DNA from: Planctomycetota bacterium
Lineage (GTDB): Bacteria; Planctomycetota; PLA2; JAEUHO01
Direction of reading: 5' to 3'
Assembly: GCA_020851795.1 (NCBI GenBank)
Contig: JADZCA010000007.1
Coordinates: forward strand, 1 to 64,000
DNA: 64,000 nt
The first letter of the stretch is position 1, and the number at the start of each line of letters is the position of its first letter. The position numbers and the translations under genes were made by a program. Shown here piece after piece: positions 44,544 to 52,853 of the stretch. The notes under the pieces were generated by a model that was not told the origin of the DNA, searched no databases, and saw only the letters and a program-made list of their open reading frames with translations.

Positions 44544-44885
44544 ATGGCCGACACCGTGTTCGGTAAGATCCTCCGCGGCGAGCTGCCCGCGACGTTCCTG
44601 CACCAGGACGACCGCTGCATCGTGATCCGCGACATCGCGCCGCGGGCCCCGCTCCACGCGCTCGTCATCCCGCGCAAGCCGCTGGTCTCGGTCGCGGGCG
44701 CGACGGCGGAGGACGCCGCCCTGCTCGGCCACCTGATGCTCGTGGCGGCGAAGGTCGCGGCCGACCACGGTCACGGCGCGGCGTTCCGCGTGGTGACCAA
44801 CGCGGGCGAGGGGGCGGGCCAGAGCGTCCCGCACCTCCACCTGCACGTCCTCGCCGGCCGTCCCCTCACCTGGCCCCCCGGCTGA
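44544..44885 (+). CDS. HIT-family nucleotide hydrolase (HINT-like)
   Basis: Predicted 113-residue cytosolic homodimeric enzyme. Family features are FGKILRGELPATFLHQDD at the start, DIAPRAPLHALVIPRKPL, and the catalytic histidine triad in SVPHLHLHVLAGR (HxHxH). HINT-type proteins hydrolyse adenosine phosphoramidates and acyl-adenylates. The length and the Gly-rich loop GEGAGQSVPH are typical. An SD-like GGAG precedes the ATG, 13 bp after the DUF488 stop. The DNA at its stop codon recurs 143 bp downstream. Confidence 0.95.
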   Translation: MADTVFGKILRGELPATFLHQDDRCIVIRDIAPRAPLHALVIPRKPLVSVAGATAEDAALLGHLMLVAAKVAADHGHGAAFRVVTNAGEGAGQSVPHLHLHVLAGRPLTWPPG

Positions 44886-45090
44886 TCGGCGACGCGGGGA
44901 TCGGGACCGACGCTCGCGCCGTCGCGACCTCGGGGTCCGGCCCCGACATCCCCAAGTTGCGGGAACGTGACCTGACCCCGACATCCCCAAGTTGCGGGAA
45001 CGTCACCTGACCCCGACATCCCGGCTGATCGGGGACGCGGGGATCGGGACCGACTCTCGGGCCTTCGCGACCTCGGGGTCCGGGCCCGAC
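44882..45090. repeat. Nested tandem repeats downstream of the HIT gene
   Basis: A 66-bp unit that starts at the HIT stop (44882-44947) recurs at 45025-45090 with only a few changes. Between the copies, a 35-bp unit starting CCCCGACATCCCCAAGTTGC is present twice (44941-44975 and 44976-45010; one difference) and begins a third time at 45011. The 316-bp spacer 44886-45201 contains no credible gene. Confidence 0.85.
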
Positions 45091-45201
45091 CTTGCCACCG
45101 TGCGGGGAGATCCCCGGACCCCGACACCCCCGCGCGCGTCCGCGGGAGCGAGGGCGGGGCGCGAGCCCCCGCGCCCGCCGGGTGACGTCGCGCGCCGCGT
45201 C

Positions 45202-45411
45202 CTACGCGTCGCGCGAGGGGCCCAGCGCGACGATGGCCGCGTAGAGCGACACGCAGACGATGACCATGAGGCCCATCATCGCCACGGTCTCCATCCGGAA
45301 CAGACCGTAGCGCTTCACCCCGTGCGACAGGCCGAGCGCGATCCCGAGCCAGAACGCGATCTTCGCGTTGCGGACGTCACGGCGGTCGGCGTCGGTCGTC
45401 TCGGTCGTCAT
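45202..45411 (-). CDS. Small membrane protein of 69 residues
   Basis: Predicted 69-residue protein with a charged N-terminus (MTTETTDADRRDVRN) and two hydrophobic stretches (IAFWLGIALGLSHGV and MMGLMVIVCVSLYAAIVAL), so probably a two-helix hairpin in the inner membrane. The codon pattern and an ATG preceded by a TATCCT -10 box near 45443 support it. It lies downstream of the TerC gene on the same strand, with 124 bp between them. No family was recognised. Confidence 0.6.
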   Translation of the reverse strand: MTTETTDADRRDVRNAKIAFWLGIALGLSHGVKRYGLFRMETVAMMGLMVIVCVSLYAAIVALGPSRDA

Positions 45412-45535
45412 CGAGGGGATCCCGTGGAAGACGACGAAGGATACCGGCCCGTTGCCGAGGACGAAACGTCGACGGGACCGCGCCGACGGACGGGGGGCCG
45501 GCGGGACCCGCCCGGTGCGCCGCCCGGCCGCCGCG

Positions 45536-46522
45536 TCACGCGTCGGAGGCCGGGGCGGGCACAGGGGACGGGCGCGGTGCGCGGGGTGCCTCGCGCCTGC
45601 GCGCGCGTGCCCGGGCCACGAGCACCGACGTCGTCAGGATGGCCAGGATGACGCCGAAGGAGAGCGCGGTGGGGACCTTGACGACGTCCACCGCGGCCAT
45701 CTTCGACCCGACGAAGAGCAGCACCACCGCGAGCCCGACGTCGAGGCCCGGCACCTTGGTCATCACCCCCGACAGGAGGAAGTAGAGGGAGCGCAGGCCG
45801 AGGATCGCGAACACGTTCGAGGTGAAGACGATGAACGGGTCGCGGCTGATGGCGAGCACCGCCGGGATCGAGTCGAGCGCGAAGATGACGTCGGTCACCT
45901 CGACGAGGAGCAGCGCGGCGAAGAGCGGCGTCGCGAGGCGCCGGCCGTCCACCTTGGTGAAGAACTTCTGGCCGTCGAGCCGGGGCGACGTGGGCACGAG
46001 GCGCTTGACGGCGCGGAAGGCGAAGGACGCCGACGGGTCGTGGTCGCCGCGACGCAGGAGCAGCTTCACGCCCGTGAGGACGAGGAAGGCGCCGAACACG
46101 TAGATGAGCCCGTGGAAGCGCTCGAGCAGCGCGGCGCCGGCGACGATCATCACCGCGCGCAGCACGAGCGCCGTCAGGATGCCCCAGAACAGCACGCGGT
46201 GCTGGTGGACGGCGGGGATCGCGAGCGACCCGAAGATCACCGCGAAGACGAACACGTTGTCCACCGACAGCGTCTTCTCGACCACGTAGGCGGAGAAGTA
46301 CTCGAGCGCCTTGTCCGCCCCGCTCAGGACCCAGACGCCGACCCCGAAGAGGACGGCGAGCCCGACCCAGACCACGCTCCACGACAGAGCCTCGCGTGTC
46401 GAGACGACGTGCGAGCTGCGGTGGAAGACGCCGAGGTCCAGCGCGAGCATGCCGAGGACGAGGGCGAGGAAGCCGCCCCAGGCGAGGGGCGAGGCGGTGG
46501 CGGCGAGGACGTCGAGGGTCAT
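45536..46522 (-). CDS. TerC/Alx-family membrane protein
   Basis: Predicted 328-residue inner-membrane protein with about nine helices. TerC signatures include KTLSVDNVFVFAVIFGSLAIP with the conserved acidic residue, LVEVTDVIFALDSIPAVLAI, and FTSNVFAILGLRSLYFLL. Members export or balance metal ions such as Mn2+ or Ca2+, or support secretion-linked metalation; Alx responds to alkaline pH. The C-terminus is an Arg/Pro-rich tail. It is divergent from a NhaR-like regulator, which suggests control by that protein. No yybP-ykoY riboswitch pattern was found in the short upstream region. Confidence 0.93.
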   Translation of the reverse strand: MTLDVLAATASPLAWGGFLALVLGMLALDLGVFHRSSHVVSTREALSWSVVWVGLAVLFGVGVWVLSGADKALEYFSAYVVEKTLSVDNVFVFAVIFGSLAIPAVHQHRVLFWGILTALVLRAVMIVAGAALLERFHGLIYVFGAFLVLTGVKLLLRRGDHDPSASFAFRAVKRLVPTSPRLDGQKFFTKVDGRRLATPLFAALLLVEVTDVIFALDSIPAVLAISRDPFIVFTSNVFAILGLRSLYFLLSGVMTKVPGLDVGLAVVLLFVGSKMAAVDVVKVPTALSFGVILAILTTSVLVARARARRREAPRAPRPSPVPAPASDA

Positions 46523-46575
46523 CGGGGTCCGGGGAAGGGGAGGTCCGGGGGATGGTGCCGCCGCCTCGAGCCTTC

Positions 46576-46619
46576 GACCATACGCATGGGATCGAATCCG
46601 ACCATAGACTGTGGCTATG
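46576..46619. promoter_or_regulatory. terC/lysR divergent control region
   Basis: CGACCATA occurs at 46575-46582 and again near 46599-46606. CATAG (46603-46607) and CTATG (46615-46619) form an inverted repeat with a 7-nt gap, a LysR-type site spanning the regulator's own start. TAGACT (46605-46610) ends 6 nt before the ATG. TATGGT hexamers on the minus strand can serve the TerC gene. Confidence 0.5.
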
Positions 46620-47498
46620 AGACAGGCTCCCCTCGACCTCGGCCACCTCCGCTACTTCGAGGCCGTCGTCCGCCTCGGCTCGGTCACGGCGGCCGCGCGC
46701 GCGCTCGGCGTCACGCAGCCGACGGTGAGCGTGCAGGTCCGCGCGCTCGAGCGCGCCCTCGGCGTGCCGCTGCTCGTTCGAGGCGGCCGCCGGCTCGTGC
46801 CGACCGAGGCCGGGCGCGCCGCGGCCGAGGTCGCGGGCGAGATCTTCCGCCTCGAGGCCGACCTGAACGACGCCGTGCACGGGCGTCTCCCGGGGCGGCC
46901 GCGCCGTCTGCGCGTCGGGCTCCTCGACGGCATCCCGAAGGCGCTCGCCGCGCGGCTCGTCGAGCCCGCCTTCGACGCGGGGCCCGCGGTGCGCGTGGAG
47001 GTGCGCGAGGGCCCGATGCCCGTCCTGCTCGCCGACCTGCTCGGGCACGACCTCGACGTCGTGCTCACCGACGTCCCCGCCTCCGAGCCGCCGCCCACGC
47101 GCACGACCTCGACGCTGCTCGTCGAGTGCGGCGTGTCGTTCCTCGCCCCCCCGCGGCTGGCGCGCGCGGCGCGCGGCTTCCCCCGCTCGCTCGACGGCCT
47201 GCCCGTGCTGCTCCCCACCGCGCGCGCGGCGCTGCGGCGCGCCCTCGACGCGTGGTTCGCCGCCGAGCGGCTGCGACCGGTCGTCGTCGGCGAGATGGAC
47301 GACGGGGCGCTGCTCGCCGCGGTGGCCGCGCACGGCCGCGGCGTGTTCGTCGTCCCGTCGGTCGTCGTCGGCGACGCGCGTCGCGAGCACGGGGCCGTGG
47401 TCGTGGGCGCCACCGACGCGGTGCGCGAGCGCGTGTTCGCCGTCACGGCGGGTCGGACGCGCGACCCGTCGCTCGCCGCGCTCCTCGCGGCGCGGTGA
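46617..47498 (+). CDS. LysR-family regulator, NhaR-like
   Basis: Predicted 293-residue regulator. The ATG at 46617 is preferred over the GTG at 46611 because a TAGACT box ends 6 nt before it; there is no Shine-Dalgarno. The N-terminal helix-turn-helix is LRYFEAVVRLGSVTAAARAL followed by TQPTVSVQVRALE. The effector domain resembles NhaR, the sodium/pH-responsive regulator: GLLDGIPKALAARLVEPAF, DVVLTDVPASEPP, LVECGVSFLAPP, GEMDDGALLAAVAAHGRGVF. It is divergent from the TerC gene and converges on mobA. A role in ion or pH response is inferred from the family and the neighbour. Confidence 0.88.
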   Translation: MRQAPLDLGHLRYFEAVVRLGSVTAAARALGVTQPTVSVQVRALERALGVPLLVRGGRRLVPTEAGRAAAEVAGEIFRLEADLNDAVHGRLPGRPRRLRVGLLDGIPKALAARLVEPAFDAGPAVRVEVREGPMPVLLADLLGHDLDVVLTDVPASEPPPTRTTSTLLVECGVSFLAPPRLARAARGFPRSLDGLPVLLPTARAALRRALDAWFAAERLRPVVVGEMDDGALLAAVAAHGRGVFVVPSVVVGDARREHGAVVVGATDAVRERVFAVTAGRTRDPSLAALLAAR

Positions 47499-47501
47499 CG
47501 C

Positions 47502-48149
47502 TCACCCGCGGCCGGAGGCGACCGCGCGGGCCCGTTCGAGGTCCTCGGGCGTGTTCACGTTGCGCAGCGCGTCGAGCGTGGGGTCGAACGCGCGCAGGGC
47601 CGCTTCCGGGACGCGCACGACGGCGAGCACCGCGAGGGCGTCCTGCACGCGGCGGCGGCCCGTCGCGAGGCAGGCGCGCACCGCGGCGAGCGCCGGCCCT
47701 CGCCGCCACGCGGCGACGAGCGGGTGCGGCGTGCCCTCGACCTCGGGCACCGCGGCGTCGGCGTCGCGCAGCGCGTCGAGCACGCCGGCCACCACGGCGG
47801 GCGTCAGGAGCGGCACGTCGCAGGACGCGACGAAGGCGACGTCGGCGTCGAGCGCGGCGAACCCCGCCGCGAGCCCCGCGAGCGGCCCGACGTCGCGCTC
47901 GGCGTCGTCGGTGCGGCGCACGGCGACGCCGGCGCGGCGCGGTCGCGGGAGCGTGAGCGCCTGACCGGGGCGTCCGACGACGACGACCTCGTCCACTTCG
48001 GCCGCGACCGCGTCCACGACGCGCGCGAGCATGGAGCGGCCGCCGACGAGCAGGTCGGCCTTCTCGGCGCCCATGCGCTCGCCGCGGCCGCCCGCGAGGA
48101 CGAGCGCGCCCCGGCGAGGGCGTGCGGCCTCGGGCGGCGGCGTCGCCAC
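47502..48149 (-). CDS. mobA: Molybdenum cofactor guanylyltransferase
   Basis: Predicted 215-residue cytosolic enzyme starting at GTG 48149, 7 bp after the pcnB stop. The nucleotidyltransferase signature LAGGRGERMGAEKADL is intact, followed by DVGPLAGLAAGFAAL and the metal-binding CDVPLL. It attaches GMP from GTP to molybdopterin to make the guanine dinucleotide cofactor. No other moa/moe genes are present, except the MoaD/ThiS-like gene at 10999. Related MobA-like enzymes act on other cofactors, so the exact product is likely but not proven. Confidence 0.86.
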   Translation of the reverse strand: MATPPPEAARPRRGALVLAGGRGERMGAEKADLLVGGRSMLARVVDAVAAEVDEVVVVGRPGQALTLPRPRRAGVAVRRTDDAERDVGPLAGLAAGFAALDADVAFVASCDVPLLTPAVVAGVLDALRDADAAVPEVEGTPHPLVAAWRRGPALAAVRACLATGRRRVQDALAVLAVVRVPEAALRAFDPTLDALRNVNTPEDLERARAVASGRG

Positions 48150-48156
48150 GGCGGCG

Positions 48157-50043
48157 TCAGGCGATGCCGGCCCCGAACGGGCGGTCGTCGGCCGGTCGGG
48201 CGGGGGCCCGCGGGGCGGGGCGCGGCTCGCGCGCCGTCGCGGGCGGCGCGGGCGGCGCGGCGGGGAGCGACGGCGGCGACGGCGGCCGCGGGGCGGGGGG
48301 CGGCGGCGCGGGGGGCGGCGGCGTCGGCCGCTCGACCCGGGGCGCCACGGGCCCCGCGTCGGCCGCCCGTTCGGCACGGGGCGGCGGCGCGGCGCGCGGC
48401 GTGGGGGCGGTGGGGGACGCCGGGGCGTCGGTGAACGCGTCGAGCGGGTCGGTCGGCGCCGAGGCGCCGTCGAGGTCGGCGGGGCCACGGCGACGACCGC
48501 GGCCGCGGCCGCGGCCGCCCCGACGACGGCGGCGGCGTCCGCCGGGCGCGTCGCCTTCGATCACCGCGTCGGCGGCGCCGAGGTCGCCCCGCAGGTCGTC
48601 GTCGGCCGCGCCGTCGGTCGGCGGCGCGTCGGGGGCGAGCTCGTCGGGCGCCGGCTCGGGGCCGTCGTCGTCGGCGGGGCGGCGCGACGGTGCGCGGTAG
48701 GCGGCCTCGGCCTCCTCGCGCCAGCGGCGCGCAGGCTCGAGGTCGTGCCCGCGCGCGCGCAGGTCGAGCTCGAAGTAGACCAGCGCCTCGGGGAACACGG
48801 CGCGGTCCACGATCTGCCGCCGGCGCTTGGGCGCCGCGGGCGGGTGGCGCAGCCGGTCGAGCAGGCCGAGGATCTCGCGCAGCTCCCACGACGTCTTGCG
48901 CGGCACGTTCATCTGCAGCGCGAGCGGCCGGAACGTCTCCTCGACGTGCTGCCAGACGTCGGCGCCGCGGCGCGGGCCGCGCACGAAGCCGTCGAGCAGC
49001 CACGGGCCGAGCAGGCACGCCAACGGCAGCGACTCGGGCACGCCGTGCGCGGCGAGGCCCCACGCGTCGGCGGCGCCGAGCAGGTTCCACGTCAGGTGGG
49101 AGGGGGGCGTGTCCTCGGGCTCGCCCTCCCGCGCCGCGGCGTGGCTGCCGCCGCCCGAGGCCGGCCACGGGATCGGCGTCTCGAGGAACGCGGCGAGCTC
49201 GGGGAGCCAGTGGCGCAGCAACCCGAGCTCGTGCAGGCCGCGCATCGTCGGGCTCGCGGCCCCGCGGCCGAGCACCTTGAGCAGCTCGACGTAGAGCCGC
49301 GAGCGGCTCGCCTTCTCGATCTCGGCGGCGCAGCCGCGGATCGCGTCGCGCAGCCCGGGCTCGATCGACCCGCCCAGCCGCGCGGCGAAGTGCACGGCGC
49401 GCAGCATGCGGACGGGGTCTTCCTTGATCCGCGTCTCGGCGTCGCCCAGCGCGCGGATCGTGCGGGTCTCGAGGTCGGCGAGCCCGCCGACGTGGTCCAC
49501 GACCTGGTCCTCGACGGGGTCGTAGAAGAGCGCGTTCACCGAGAAGTCGCGCCGCCACGCGTCCTCGGCGGCCGTGCCGAAGACGTTGTCGTCGTAGATC
49601 GGACCGTCCTGGCGCTCGGGGTGGAGGCCTTGGGTGCCCGGGTTGCGGCGGAACGTCGCGGTCTCGACGACGGCGTTCCCCGGGAACCGCACGTGGACGA
49701 GGCGGAAGCGGCGGCCGATGACGAAGGCCGAGCGGAAGAGGCGCTTGACGCGGTTGGGCGTCGCGTCCGTGGCGACGTCGAAGTCCTTGGGCTCGAGGCC
49801 GAGCAGCAGGTCGCGCACGCAGCCGCCGACGAGGTAGGCCTCGTGGCCCATGCGTCGCAGGTGGCGGACCACGAACACCGCGTTGTCGTCGAGCGCCTCG
49901 CGGCGGATGCGACCGGCCCCGGGGACCACGAGCGGCGGACGGTCGTCAGGGGGCACGCCACGGGAGGCGTCCACCGGTGGGCGGGCGGCCCCGGGGGCGG
50001 AGTCGAGGCCCTCCGGCGGCACGTCCTCGGTCGTGGGGTCCAT
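48157..50043 (-). CDS. pcnB: Poly(A) polymerase / CCA-adding family nucleotidyltransferase
   Basis: Predicted 628-residue cytosolic class II nucleotidyltransferase. The ATG at 50043 (MDPTTEDV) is preferred because a TACGAT -10 box (50051-50056) ends 7 nt upstream and includes part of the other in-frame ATG at 50052. Catalytic motifs are YLVGGCVRDLLLGLEPKDFDVAT (Gly-Gly and Asp-x-Asp), FVIGRRFRLVHV, RDFSVNALFYDP and IKEDPVRMLRAVHFAARL. The FRLVHV and RNPGTQG type sequence resembles PcnB more than a tRNA CCA enzyme. The last 150 residues are low-complexity, with an Arg/Gly block (RRRRGGRGRGRGRR) and Pro/Ala tracts, perhaps for RNA binding. Confidence 0.88.
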   Translation of the reverse strand: MDPTTEDVPPEGLDSAPGAARPPVDASRGVPPDDRPPLVVPGAGRIRREALDDNAVFVVRHLRRMGHEAYLVGGCVRDLLLGLEPKDFDVATDATPNRVKRLFRSAFVIGRRFRLVHVRFPGNAVVETATFRRNPGTQGLHPERQDGPIYDDNVFGTAAEDAWRRDFSVNALFYDPVEDQVVDHVGGLADLETRTIRALGDAETRIKEDPVRMLRAVHFAARLGGSIEPGLRDAIRGCAAEIEKASRSRLYVELLKVLGRGAASPTMRGLHELGLLRHWLPELAAFLETPIPWPASGGGSHAAAREGEPEDTPPSHLTWNLLGAADAWGLAAHGVPESLPLACLLGPWLLDGFVRGPRRGADVWQHVEETFRPLALQMNVPRKTSWELREILGLLDRLRHPPAAPKRRRQIVDRAVFPEALVYFELDLRARGHDLEPARRWREEAEAAYRAPSRRPADDDGPEPAPDELAPDAPPTDGAADDDLRGDLGAADAVIEGDAPGGRRRRRRGGRGRGRGRRRGPADLDGASAPTDPLDAFTDAPASPTAPTPRAAPPPRAERAADAGPVAPRVERPTPPPPAPPPPAPRPPSPPSLPAAPPAPPATAREPRPAPRAPARPADDRPFGAGIA

Positions 50044-50153
50044 CCGGGCCATCGTACGGACGCGGGCGCATCCGTCCCCTCCCGGCGGGGCCGCGCCTCC
50101 GTCGTGGCGTCGAGCGCCGGGGGGCCGTATCCTCCGGGCGACTTGGAGGCGCC

Positions 50154-50702
50154 ATGGTCCGAGCCGTCGCGGTCGTCGCGCTCCTCGCCCTCGCGGGGTG
50201 TGCCGGGGTGGACGACCTCTCGTCTGCGAAGGGCGCCCCCGGGGGCGCCGTCGCGGCGTCGCCCGCCGGGTCGCGCGAGGCCGCGCTGCGGCGCAAGGCC
50301 GACGCCGCGCTCGCCGAGCGCAGCTACGCCGACGCGTGGAACCTCGAGGCGGCCGCGGGCTCCGACGCCGAGCGGCTCTCGGCCATCGCGGTCGCGTCGC
50401 TCGAGGCCGACCGCGGACCCTACGAGGACATGTTCGCCGCGCTCCACGCGAAGTTCGGCGGGCTGCCGCCGTCGGCGCGCGCGCGCGTCGAGGCGGTGAT
50501 CAAGGCCGCCGAGTCGGAGGGAGCGTGGTCCCGCGCGGTGAACGTCGCGCTCGTGACGGCCGCCGACGCGCCGACCTACGCGGCCGCGTGGGCGGTGTAC
50601 GAGCGGGCGCCCACGAAGGAGGCGCTCGGTCTGTACCGCACCATCCAGAAGGCGCAGACCGCGCACGCGGAGAAGGCCGCGCCGGCGCCCCCGGGGCGGT
50701 AG
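50154..50702 (+). CDS. Small lipoprotein of unknown function
   Basis: Predicted 182-residue lipoprotein. The ATG at 50154 follows GGAGG and a TATCCT -10 box near 50129. The signal peptide ends in a lipobox (VVALLALAGC). The rest is Ala-rich and helical, with possible TPR-like features (ADAALAERSYADAWNLEAAA; YAAAWAVYERAPTKEALGLY). It is divergent from pcnB. No named family is recognised. The 102-bp gap to the next gene shows nothing else of note. Confidence 0.7.
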   Translation: MVRAVAVVALLALAGCAGVDDLSSAKGAPGGAVAASPAGSREAALRRKADAALAERSYADAWNLEAAAGSDAERLSAIAVASLEADRGPYEDMFAALHAKFGGLPPSARARVEAVIKAAESEGAWSRAVNVALVTAADAPTYAAAWAVYERAPTKEALGLYRTIQKAQTAHAEKAAPAPPGR

Positions 50703-50804
50703 CGGCGGGCGAGGGCCGAAAGGCGCGGCAACGGGGTTGTCGCCGAGGCGTCGCGGGGCTACACCTGTGCTGCGGTCGCGCGCGGGTCTGGGAGGGCCCC
50801 GGCG

Positions 50805-52766
50805 ATGCCGATGCACGGGCCGGACGCCACCGAGTCCCCCGCTCCGCGTGACGAAGACGTCGCGCCGGGCTCGATGCCGGCCTCGGTGAGCGCGGCCGCC
50901 GCGGCGAGCGCCGACCTGCGTCGCGCGCTCGAGCGCGCGATGCACGCGACGATGGACGGCATCGCGGTCCACGACGCGCGCGGGCGCTTCCTGTGGCTCA
51001 ACGACGCGCACGCGCGCGCCTACGGCTACACCGTGGACGAGCTGCTCGGCCGCTCGTGGGAGACGCTCTACGACCCCGAGGAGGCGCGCCGCTTCGCCGA
51101 GGTCGTGCTGCCGCAGGTGCTGCGGCACGGGCCCTGGCGCGGGACCGCCGTCGGGCGCCGTCGCGACGGCTCGCCGTTCCCGCAGGAGGTGTCGCTCACC
51201 GCGCTCGACGACGGCGGCCTCGTCTGCGTCGTGCGCGACGTGTCCGAGGCGCACGCGACCCGCAGCGAGCTGCTCAGCGTGCGCGAGGCGATCGGCCAGA
51301 TCGTCGAGAGCGCGCCGCTGATCGTCTTCGCGCTCGACCTCGAAGGTCGGGTCGCGCTCTCCGAGGGGCGCGGCCTGCGCGCGCTCGGGCTCTCGCCGGG
51401 CGAGACCGTCGGGCGCTCCGCCTTCGACCTCGAGCCCGATCCCGAGGGGCGCGCGCTCCTCGCCCGGGCGCTGCGCGGGGAGCCGCTCGTCGCCGTGCGG
51501 CCGTTCCGCGACCGCTGGCTCGAGGTCCACTACGCGCCGCGCCACGGCCCCGACGGCGCCCTCGACGGCGTGATCGGCGTCACCGTGGACGTCACCGAGC
51601 GGCGGCGCGCCGAGGAGGCGTTGCGTGCCGCGCAGCGCCTCGAGAGCCTCGCGGTGCTCGCGGGCGGCGTGGCGCACGACTTCAACAACCTCCTCGTGGG
51701 CGTCCTGGGCAACGCGAGCCTCGCCCTCGACCTGCTGCCGGCCGACGCGCCGGTGCGCACGCTCCTCGAGCGCATCGAGCTGGCCGGCCGACGCGCGGGC
51801 GAGCTCACCCGCCAGCTGCTCGCCTACGCGGGGCGTGGGCACGTCGAGCCCGCGCGGCTCGACCTCTCCGCGCTCGCGGGCGAGATGAGCCGGCTGCTCG
51901 AGTCGGCGGTCTCGAAGGGCACGCGCGTCGAGACGCGCTTCGGCGCCGGCGTGCCGACGGTCGCGGGCGACGCGGCGCAGCTGCGCCAGCTGGTGATGAA
52001 CCTCGTGGTCAACGCGTCCGAGGCGCTGCGGGGCGCGCGCGGCACGGTCACCGTGACGACGTCGCGGGTGGAGGTCGTGGGGCGCGCACCCGCGGGGGTC
52101 ACGCGCGTGCCCGAGGTCGCGCCGGGCACGTACGCGGCGATCGAGGTCGCCGACACCGGCTGCGGCATGGAGCCCGCGCTGCGCGAGCGCATCTTCGACC
52201 CGTTCTTCACGACGAAGGCCTCGGGCCGCGGCCTCGGGCTCGCCGTCGTGATGGGCGTCGCGCGGGCGCACCACGGCGCCGTCGAGGTCGAGAGCGCACC
52301 GGGCCGCGGCTCGCGCTTCCGCGTGCTGCTGCCGGTCGAGCCCGGCGAGGCGCCCACCGTCCCGCACGAGGACGTCGCGGCCGTGTGGAGCGGTCGAGGC
52401 CGCGTGCTCGTCGTGGACGACGAGGAGCCGGTGCGGCGGGTCGCGGCCGAGATGCTCGAGCGGCTCGGCTACGACGTGGACGCCGCCGCGGGCGCCGACG
52501 AAGCCGTCGCGCTCCACGCGCGGGACCCGGAGCGCTACGCCGCGGTGCTGCTCGACGTCACGATGCCGGGCGTGGACGGCGCCGACACGGTGCGGCGGAT
52601 GCGTGCCACCGACCGCGGCGTGCGGATCGTGCTCATGAGCGGCTTCGACGCGACCGACGTGCTCGCGCGGCTCGGCCCGGAGGCCCCGCGGGCCTTCCTC
52701 GGCAAGCCGTTCACGCTGGCCAGCCTCTCCGAGCGGTTGCGCACGGCGGTGCTGCGGATCGCGTGA
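50805..52766 (+). CDS. Hybrid histidine kinase (PAS-PAS-HisKA-HATPase-REC)
   Basis: Predicted 653-residue cytosolic sensor. Two PAS domains are visible at about residues 40-150 (GIAVHDARGRFLWLNDAHAR, ending VVRDVSE) and 160-270 (ending GVTVDVTERRRAEEAL). The HisKA site is LAGGVAHDFNNLLVG (H291). The ATPase has an N-box MNLVVNASEAL and G-boxes VADTGCGMEP, FDPFFTTK and GRGLGLAVV. A C-terminal receiver begins near residue 530 (VLVVDDEEPVRR), with its phospho-Asp in AVLLDVTMPG. All catalytic residues are present. No transmembrane helix is present, so it senses an internal signal. A free Hpt protein at 24604 could receive its phosphate. Confidence 0.92.
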   Translation: MPMHGPDATESPAPRDEDVAPGSMPASVSAAAAASADLRRALERAMHATMDGIAVHDARGRFLWLNDAHARAYGYTVDELLGRSWETLYDPEEARRFAEVVLPQVLRHGPWRGTAVGRRRDGSPFPQEVSLTALDDGGLVCVVRDVSEAHATRSELLSVREAIGQIVESAPLIVFALDLEGRVALSEGRGLRALGLSPGETVGRSAFDLEPDPEGRALLARALRGEPLVAVRPFRDRWLEVHYAPRHGPDGALDGVIGVTVDVTERRRAEEALRAAQRLESLAVLAGGVAHDFNNLLVGVLGNASLALDLLPADAPVRTLLERIELAGRRAGELTRQLLAYAGRGHVEPARLDLSALAGEMSRLLESAVSKGTRVETRFGAGVPTVAGDAAQLRQLVMNLVVNASEALRGARGTVTVTTSRVEVVGRAPAGVTRVPEVAPGTYAAIEVADTGCGMEPALRERIFDPFFTTKASGRGLGLAVVMGVARAHHGAVEVESAPGRGSRFRVLLPVEPGEAPTVPHEDVAAVWSGRGRVLVVDDEEPVRRVAAEMLERLGYDVDAAAGADEAVALHARDPERYAAVLLDVTMPGVDGADTVRRMRATDRGVRIVLMSGFDATDVLARLGPEAPRAFLGKPFTLASLSERLRTAVLRIA

Positions 52767-52853
52767 TCGCGTCGGCGCCGGGCGGCGCCCCGGACGACCT
52801 TCGGCATCGCGCGCGCCGCGGGGGACACTCCGCGTTCCCCCCGGACACCCCCG

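Noticed and set aside
44941..45010. CRISPR-like 35-bp repeats
   Set aside because: The copies abut without spacers and there are only two full units; no cas genes.
46588..46600. tRNA T-loop-like sequence (GATCGAATCC)
   Set aside because: No cloverleaf can be built around it; it is part of the lysR/terC control region.
46523..46616. yybP-ykoY manganese riboswitch upstream of the TerC gene
   Set aside because: No matching conserved loop sequences; only promoter and repeat elements were found.
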